A stretch of DNA of 64,000 nucleotides. Source: Spyradosoma sp004558035. GTDB taxonomy: Bacteria; Verrucomicrobiota; Verrucomicrobiia; Opitutales; UBA953. Below, piece by piece: positions 59,264 to 64,000 of this stretch (within the stretch, counting starts at the first letter, position 1; each line of letters begins with the position of its first letter). The position numbers were made by a program, and so were the translations under genes. Below the pieces are notes generated by a model. That model did no database searches, was not told the origin of the DNA, and saw only the letters and a list, made by a program, of their open reading frames with translations. The stretch lies in NCBI RefSeq assembly GCF_050314555.1, contig NZ_JBNPNH010000002.1, positions 372,001 to 436,000 on the forward strand, in the 5' to 3' direction.

Positions 59264-60430
59264 TTACGCGTTCGCCGGCTTGTTTTCGTTGAACAGCGCC
59301 GCGCCTTTGACCGTCAACCGATATTTTTGCCCGGGATGGTTCAACCTGTCCGGATAAATCGGGCAGACGATTCCGCATTTCAGCGCCGGTCCCAAAGTGT
59401 ATTCTCTGAAATTTTTTCGGTCTTTCAGTCCGAGCGCGGTCATCGCCTCTTTCGCCGAAAGGGCGCTTTCGCCCAGCGCCGCGACGAGCCTTCTCGTGGT
59501 TTCGCCGAGATTCGCCCATACGGCTTCCGAGCTTGAGGGGGTACTTGTGGGGGTACTTGTGGGGGTACTCCATTCCGCGGGCGCGTCGATGAGCATCGCC
59601 CGATTTCTCAAATCGTTTTGCTCGCCCAAAAGCAGATTTCGGAAAAACCGAATCAGAAAATCCGGATTCGGCGAGACGCCCTTTTTTACGTTCCGATAAT
59701 TGGCGCGCACGAGAGCGTTTCGAAAATACCACGAATGCCGCTCAAACAGCACATTGTCCGCCTCGAAGCCGGCGGATCGCAGATATTTTATGAGAAATAT
59801 CGCCGTCGTCCGCGTGTTGCCTTCAAGAAAAGGATGAATCTGCCACAGTCCCGCGACGAACTTCGCGATGTGGGCGATCGTTTCGCCCATATTCAGCCCT
59901 GAATACGAAAAACCGCGTTCCCGCGCGATGTCGTATTCCAAAGTCCGTTCCAGCTCGTCGTAGGCGACGTAAAGCACCGTGTCGCCGCGCAGCACCCATT
60001 CCTTTTTCGTGATGTCGCAGCGGCGAATCATCCCGGCGTGTTCGAACACGCCTTCAAAAATGCGTCGGTGCGTCGCGAGGAAGCCGGGAACGCTGAACGA
60101 AAACGAGCGCTCTCCGAGCAGTTTCGCGATGTTGACCGAGACTTTGTCTGCCTCCTGCGCGTCCGCTTCGTCCGGGAGACGCGCCGCGCGCGTTTCATAA
60201 TAATTTCGAACCAGATTCTGCGCTTCGTCGATGGAGATTTCGCCCTCGATGTGACGCTGCGCCGTCTCCACAAGATAATCGGAGACGCGAAGCCCGTCCA
60301 CGGCCTGAAGCCCGATCGCCGTTTTCCACGCGGAAGCGCGTTCCCGCGTCCGCGGCTCGCTCACGCGGACGTATTCGTCGAAATCGGAAAAGCGCGCTTC
60401 GCCTTCCGGCGGCTGTTCTTCGAAAAGCAT
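59264..60430 (-). CDS. Fic-domain protein (AMPylating or related)
   Basis: The 388-residue protein has an N-terminal helical region (YLVETAQRHIEGEISIDEAQNLVRNYYE) like the inhibitory antitoxin-type segment of some Fic proteins, the Fic core with HPFLEGNTR (consensus HPFxxGNGR, with Thr for Gly), a STPTSTPTSTPSSSE linker encoded by three 12-bp repeats, and a C-terminal winged helix (LSAKEAMTALGLKDRKNF). Fic proteins add AMP or similar groups to target proteins. The Thr in the motif may alter activity. It has few CGGGAACG words. Confidence 0.9.
   Translation of the reverse strand: MLFEEQPPEGEARFSDFDEYVRVSEPRTRERASAWKTAIGLQAVDGLRVSDYLVETAQRHIEGEISIDEAQNLVRNYYETRAARLPDEADAQEADKVSVNIAKLLGERSFSFSVPGFLATHRRIFEGVFEHAGMIRRCDITKKEWVLRGDTVLYVAYDELERTLEYDIARERGFSYSGLNMGETIAHIAKFVAGLWQIHPFLEGNTRTTAIFLIKYLRSAGFEADNVLFERHSWYFRNALVRANYRNVKKGVSPNPDFLIRFFRNLLLGEQNDLRNRAMLIDAPAEWSTPTSTPTSTPSSSEAVWANLGETTRRLVAALGESALSAKEAMTALGLKDRKNFREYTLGPALKCGIVCPIYPDRLNHPGQKYRLTVKGAALFNENKPANA
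59537..59571. repeat. 12-bp tandem repeat within fic
   Basis: Three copies of GGGGGTACTTGT (last partial) encode Ser-Thr-Pro-Thr units in the linker before the winged helix. Copy number changes keep the reading frame. Confidence 0.8.
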
Positions 60431-60886
60431 CTGCGCTCAGTCTGCAGAACCCGTCCCGCGAACGCGACAGCAAATTTCTCCCGCGAAGACGCCGAGCCGC
60501 AAAGGTTTTTGCCGGAAGTCGACGGAAGTTCGGGAAAGCGATCTTGCCGGGCGCTTCCCGAAAACGACGAACGCGATTTTCAAACGCGAAGGACGCAAAG
60601 TTTTTTCCGTTTTCGAAAAAAACTTCCGATTTTTTCAAGTTTTTACAAAATTTTGAAAAAACTTTCAGCCCGCCCCGCGCTGCGGGAACGCGCAAAGGAG
60701 GGCGACCGTCCCGGTTGCCCGCGGGAACGCTTCCGCGCGCCCTTGCGTTTCCGCGCGAAAATCCGCGCCCGTGCGCGGGAAATTCGCGGTTCCGGCCCCG
60801 CTTTCTCCGCGCGGCGCTCCCTTTCCCGCGCCCGCGTTTCCGCGCCTCGCTTCGCGCATTTTTTGCGCAAATAATAACCTTGCTCA
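60431..60886. other. Gap with no supported gene, holding a repeat copy
   Basis: The second copy of the AGGGCGACC hairpin lies at 60697-60720. The end (60883 onward) has TTGCTC, 18 bp before TATGCT, a possible promoter pointing right into the plus-strand glycan operon. The rest is unremarkable. Confidence 0.45.
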
Positions 60887-60912
60887 CCGAATGGGAAATT
60901 CGGTATGCTTCG
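60887..60912. repeat. Right 26-bp inverted repeat of the possible invertible segment
   Basis: Exact reverse complement of 57654-57679. It lies 13 bp before the remnant start codon at 60926, in the same outward orientation as the left arm relative to its operon. Confidence 0.9.
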
Positions 60913-60925
60913 GGCTTTCAAAACC

Positions 60926-61039
60926 ATGTCGATTTTTAAGGACAAGACTCTATTGATCACCGGGGGGACGGGCTCTTTCGGGAACGCCGTGCTGAAGCGC
61001 TTTTCCCGCACGAAAACTCCCCTCGTTCACGCGCGCTGA
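60926..61039 (+). pseudogene. N-terminal remnant of a CapD/PseB-like sugar-nucleotide dehydratase
   Basis: The frame reads MSIFKDKTLLITGGTGSFGN and AVLKRF, the start of a UDP-GlcNAc 4,6-dehydratase or related SDR with its TGGTGSFG nucleotide loop, then ends after 37 codons (SRTKTPLVHAR). The other 300 or so residues are missing; the next glycosyltransferase starts 11 bp later. A deletion has fused the promoter-proximal end of one gene to the operon that remains. Confidence 0.8.
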
Positions 61040-61050
61040 AGCCTTCGACC

Positions 61051-62295
61051 ATGCGGGTTCTCTACTTTCATCAACACTTCACGACGCCCTCGATCGGAGG
61101 CGGCATCCGCTCCTACGAGTTCGCCCGGGCTCTCGTCCGCCGCGGACATTCCGTGACGATGGTCTGCGGAAAACGCCCCGGGCTCGACCTGCCCGCCTCC
61201 GAGCGCGCAGGCGTTTCCCGCGGCATGGTAGACGGCATCGACGTCGTCCAGCTCGACCTGCCCTACTCCAATTACGACGGTTTTCTCAAACGCGCGTGGA
61301 CGTTCGCGCGCTTCGGCTGGGGCTGCGTGCGCATCGCCTTCCGAGAAAAATACGACCTGCTTTTCGCGACGTCGACACCGCTCACGGCGGGGCTTCCGGG
61401 CATCGTCGCGAAGCTCTTCCGCAAAAAAATCCCCTTCGTCTTCGAAGTCCGCGATCTTTGGCCGGAACTGCCGAAAGCCCTGGGGCTGAAAAACCCGCTG
61501 CTCCTCGCGGGAATGCACGTTCTCGAACGGGCGAGCTACCTCGCCGCGGACGCCTGCATCGGGCTCTCGCCCGGCATCTGCAAGGGCATCGCCCGCCGTA
61601 GCCCGGCGGGACGCGCGATCGAGATGATTCCCAACGGGTGCGACCTCGAACTTTTTCACCCGAAACACCGCGGAGAAATCGCCCTCCCCGGAGTGAATCC
61701 CGGAGACTTCACCGCCGTCTTTTCCGGCGCGCACGGCGTGGCGAACGGCCTTCCCGCCGTCCTCGACGCCGCCGCGGAGCTGAAGCGCCGCGGACGCGCC
61801 GACGTCAAATTCCTTTTCATCGGCGACGGGAAGATGAAGCCCGCCCTGCGGGAACGCGCCGCCCGAGAATCGCTCGACAACTGCCTGTTCTTCGATCCCG
61901 TCTCCAAATACGCGTTGCGCGACGTCGTCGCCTCCGCCGGGGTCGGTCTGATGGTGCTGAAGAATCTCCCCGCGTTCTACTACGGCACCTCGCCCAACAA
62001 ATTCTTCGACTACATCGCGGCGGGCATTCCCGTGCTGAACAATTATCCCGGCTGGCTCGCGGACAACATCGCCGCCTCCGAATGCGGCAAGGTCGTCCCG
62101 CCGGACGATCCCGTCGCCTTCGCGGACGCGCTCGAAGCCCTGGCGGACGATTCCGCCGCGCGCAGACGATACGGAGAAAACGCCCGCGCGCTCGCCGAAA
62201 AGGAATTCGGCAGAGAAAAACTGGCGGCGCGCTTCGTCGAATTCCTCGAGGAGACGCGGCGACGGTTTCTCGAAAACGCTCCCGCGAAAAAATGA
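61051..62295 (+). CDS. Family 4 glycosyltransferase (WbuB-like)
   Basis: The 414-residue protein begins MRVLYFHQHFTTPSIGGGIR, the opening of WbuB-type enzymes, and has FVFEVRDLWPELPKALG and PNGCDLELFHP, plus YYGTSPNKFFDYIAAGIPV near the donor site. WbuB-like enzymes add sugars such as N-acetyl-fucosamine to a lipid-linked unit; the exact donor is not clear. It is followed 7 bp later by wecC. Confidence 0.9.
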   Translation: MRVLYFHQHFTTPSIGGGIRSYEFARALVRRGHSVTMVCGKRPGLDLPASERAGVSRGMVDGIDVVQLDLPYSNYDGFLKRAWTFARFGWGCVRIAFREKYDLLFATSTPLTAGLPGIVAKLFRKKIPFVFEVRDLWPELPKALGLKNPLLLAGMHVLERASYLAADACIGLSPGICKGIARRSPAGRAIEMIPNGCDLELFHPKHRGEIALPGVNPGDFTAVFSGAHGVANGLPAVLDAAAELKRRGRADVKFLFIGDGKMKPALRERAARESLDNCLFFDPVSKYALRDVVASAGVGLMVLKNLPAFYYGTSPNKFFDYIAAGIPVLNNYPGWLADNIAASECGKVVPPDDPVAFADALEALADDSAARRRYGENARALAEKEFGREKLAARFVEFLEETRRRFLENAPAKK

Positions 62296-62302
62296 TTTTC
62301 CC

Positions 62303-63508
62303 ATGAAAACTACATTCATCGGCTTAGGCTACATCGGACTGCCGACGGCGATCATCGCCGCCAAGAGCGGGCTCGACGTCGTCGGAACGGACATCAACCC
62401 GACCATCGTCGAAAAAACCAACCGCGGCGAAATCCACATCGTCGAACCCGGGCTGCAGGAGCTCTGCGCCGAAGTCGTCCGCGCGGGCAAGCTGCGCGCG
62501 ACGCTCACGCCCGAGGTCAGCGACGTCTATCTCGTCGTCGTTCCGACCCCGTTCAAAGGCAACCACGAGCCGGACATCTCCTACGTGGAGGCCGCGACGC
62601 GCTCCGTAATCCCGATTCTCAAGGCGGGCGACCTCTTCATCATCGAATCGACCTCGCCCGTCGGCACCACCGAAAAGATGGCGGAGCTGATCTACGCGCA
62701 TCGACCGGAGCTCAAGGGCGCCCTCCACGTCGCCTACTGCCCGGAACGCATCCTTCCCGGGAACGTCATTTACGAGCTGGAGAACAACGACCGCGTCATC
62801 GGCGGCATGGACGAAGCCGCCACGCGCAAAGCGCAGGAATTTTACGCGCACTTCGTCAAAGGCAGGCTCCACCCGACGAACGCGAAGACGGCGGAGCTCT
62901 GCAAGCTCACGGAAAACTCCTCCCGCGACGTGCAGATCGCCTTCGCGAACGAGCTTTCCTTCATCTGCGACAAGGCGGGCATCAACGTCTGGGAACTGAT
63001 CGAACTCGCGAACAAGCATCCGCGCGTGAAGATTCTCCAGCCCGGCTGCGGCGTCGGCGGGCACTGCATCGCCGTTGATCCCTATTTCCTCACGGCGGAT
63101 TTTCCCGTGGAATCGCAGCTCATCGGCAAAGCCCGCGAGATCAACAACTACAAGGCCTTCTGGTGCGCGGAACGCATCTGCAACGCGATTCTCCGATTCG
63201 AGCTCGAACACAAACGCAAACCCGTTGTCGCGCTGATGGGACTCGCCTTCAAACCGAACATCGACGACCTCCGCGAAGCGCCCGCGAAATACATCGTCTC
63301 CAAGGTGCTGCAGTCCGCCGGGAACGCGGATTTCCTCATCGTCGAGCCGAACGTCCCCGAACACAAAATCTACAAGCTCACGGACTACCGCGAAGCCTAC
63401 GCCAAGGCGGACATCGTGGCGATGCTCGTCGCGCACACGCCGTTCAAGGAACTTCCGTGGACCGACGAAAAGGTCATCCTCGACTTCTGCGGCGTCTATA
63501 AAAAGTGA
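62303..63508 (+). CDS. wecC: UDP-N-acetyl-D-mannosamine dehydrogenase
   Basis: The 401-residue protein has the Rossmann motif FIGLGYIGLPTA, ESTSPVGTTEKM, the CPERILPGN stretch and the catalytic Cys in GCGVGGHCIAVDPYF. It oxidises UDP-ManNAc to UDP-ManNAcA. The 2-epimerase that makes its substrate is next, so this operon supplies ManNAcA for a surface glycan. Confidence 0.94.
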   Translation: MKTTFIGLGYIGLPTAIIAAKSGLDVVGTDINPTIVEKTNRGEIHIVEPGLQELCAEVVRAGKLRATLTPEVSDVYLVVVPTPFKGNHEPDISYVEAATRSVIPILKAGDLFIIESTSPVGTTEKMAELIYAHRPELKGALHVAYCPERILPGNVIYELENNDRVIGGMDEAATRKAQEFYAHFVKGRLHPTNAKTAELCKLTENSSRDVQIAFANELSFICDKAGINVWELIELANKHPRVKILQPGCGVGGHCIAVDPYFLTADFPVESQLIGKAREINNYKAFWCAERICNAILRFELEHKRKPVVALMGLAFKPNIDDLREAPAKYIVSKVLQSAGNADFLIVEPNVPEHKIYKLTDYREAYAKADIVAMLVAHTPFKELPWTDEKVILDFCGVYKK

Positions 63509-63513
63509 AGCTC

Positions 63514-64000
63514 ATGCCCGCGAAACAGCGTATCATGCTCGTGTTCGGGACGCGCCCGGAGGCCATCAAAATGGCGCCGCTGGTGAAGGCGTTCCGCGCC
63601 GTTCCCGAGAAATTCGAAACGCTCGTCTGCGTGACGGGGCAGCACCGCGAGATGCTCGACCAGGTGCTGCATCTCTTCGAGATCGTCCCCGACTACGACC
63701 TCAACATCATGAAGGCCGGGCAGGATCTCTACGACGTCACCGCGCGCGTGCTCACGGGCATGCGCGACGTGCTCGCCGAAGCGAAGCCCGACTTCGTCTT
63801 CGTCCACGGAGACACCACGACTTCCGCCGCCGCCGCGCTCGCCGCGTTTTACGCGCGCGTTCCCGTGGCGCACGTCGAGGCGGGTCTGCGCACGCACGAC
63901 GTCTACAGCCCCTGGCCCGAGGAGATGAACCGCCAGATCACGGGGCGCATCGCGACGCGACATTTCGCGCCGACGCCCCTTTCCCGCGAAAATCTGCTCA
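63514..64000 (+). CDS. wecB: UDP-N-acetylglucosamine 2-epimerase (partial, runs off the window)
   Basis: The frame begins MPAKQRIMLVFGTRPEAIKM, the classic opening, and continues with VTGQHREMLDQVL, VHGDTTTSAAAALAAFY and HVEAGLRT, all substrate-site motifs of the 2-epimerase. It converts UDP-GlcNAc to UDP-ManNAc for WecC. The 162 codons seen are about 40 percent of the usual length; the rest is beyond base 64000. Confidence 0.95.
   Translation, partial: MPAKQRIMLVFGTRPEAIKMAPLVKAFRAVPEKFETLVCVTGQHREMLDQVLHLFEIVPDYDLNIMKAGQDLYDVTARVLTGMRDVLAEAKPDFVFVHGDTTTSAAAALAAFYARVPVAHVEAGLRTHDVYSPWPEEMNRQITGRIATRHFAPTPLSRENLL

Noticed and set aside
57718..60430. A prophage or integrative element based on the integrase gene
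   Set aside because: No phage structural, replication or conjugation genes are present, and the tRNA genes are far away; a local inversion role fits better.

Overview
The window is 64 kb of GC-rich bacterial chromosome with short intergenic gaps. Several traits suggest the Verrucomicrobiota, most likely an Opitutae/Opitutales-like lineage: a PEP-CTERM surface protein, an LptD/LpxR-type outer membrane, a Bat operon with a BatB-BatC fusion, a GxxExxY protein in a glycan operon, and a tyrosine recombinase of the type common in that phylum. This placement is inference; there is no rRNA gene in the window. Housekeeping genes (purD, recD2, pyrD, fabD, aroB, grpE, dnaJ, clpP, ptsP, lptD, scpA) alternate with accessory islands.

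Layout. 0.1-7.3 kb: a sensor kinase and a group of secreted proteins with PA14-like, calcium-binding and transglutaminase-like parts; much of it is AT-richer and looks acquired. 7.7-12.6 kb: purD, recD2 and a Tat-exported Gfo/Idh/MocA oxidoreductase. 12.7-13.6 kb: a truncated inverted copy of DNA from 3.2-3.7 kb, then tRNA-Val and tRNA-Gly. 13.6-23.8 kb: nuclease, pyrD, UMF1-type transporter, fabD, a CsoR-like repressor with a P-type ATPase and a clear operator, a DEAD-box helicase, aroB. 24.4-33.3 kb: grpE-dnaJ, exonuclease, phosphatase, tcdA, PEP-CTERM protein, clpP, S41 protease. 33.3-39.4 kb: small lipoproteins, beta-barrels, a tsaB-like gene and two paralogous proteins each carrying an internal duplication. 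39.6-44.1 kb: Bat operon. 44.1-50.3 kb: ptsP, GH16 glucanase, lptD, scpA. 50.3-51.9 kb: a HipBA toxin-antitoxin pair. 52.5-64 kb: two divergent surface-polysaccharide operons separated by a tyrosine recombinase and a Fic protein.

Three genome-scale signals stand out. (1) The word CGGGAACG/CGTTCCCG, often within GCGGGAACGC, recurs on both strands and in all frames, and inverted pairs of it form transcription terminators, exactly as DNA-uptake sequences do in Neisseria and Haemophilus. It is absent from AT-richer, probably acquired stretches. (2) A 130-160 bp compound palindromic repeat, with arms made of an 8-9 bp GTTATGAA-like unit and a two-hairpin core that occurs in both orientations, is present in seven full copies and one half copy. 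(3) Perfect 26-bp inverted repeats at 57654-57679 and 60887-60912 sit at the heads of the two divergent polysaccharide operons and enclose the recombinase, which is the layout of an invertible (phase-variable) segment.

Neighbours work together in several places: grpE with dnaJ; csoR with its ATPase; batD-batA-batBC; hipB with hipA; and the five-gene minus-strand glycan operon, whose members are joined by ATGA overlaps (one by a 3-nt gap).
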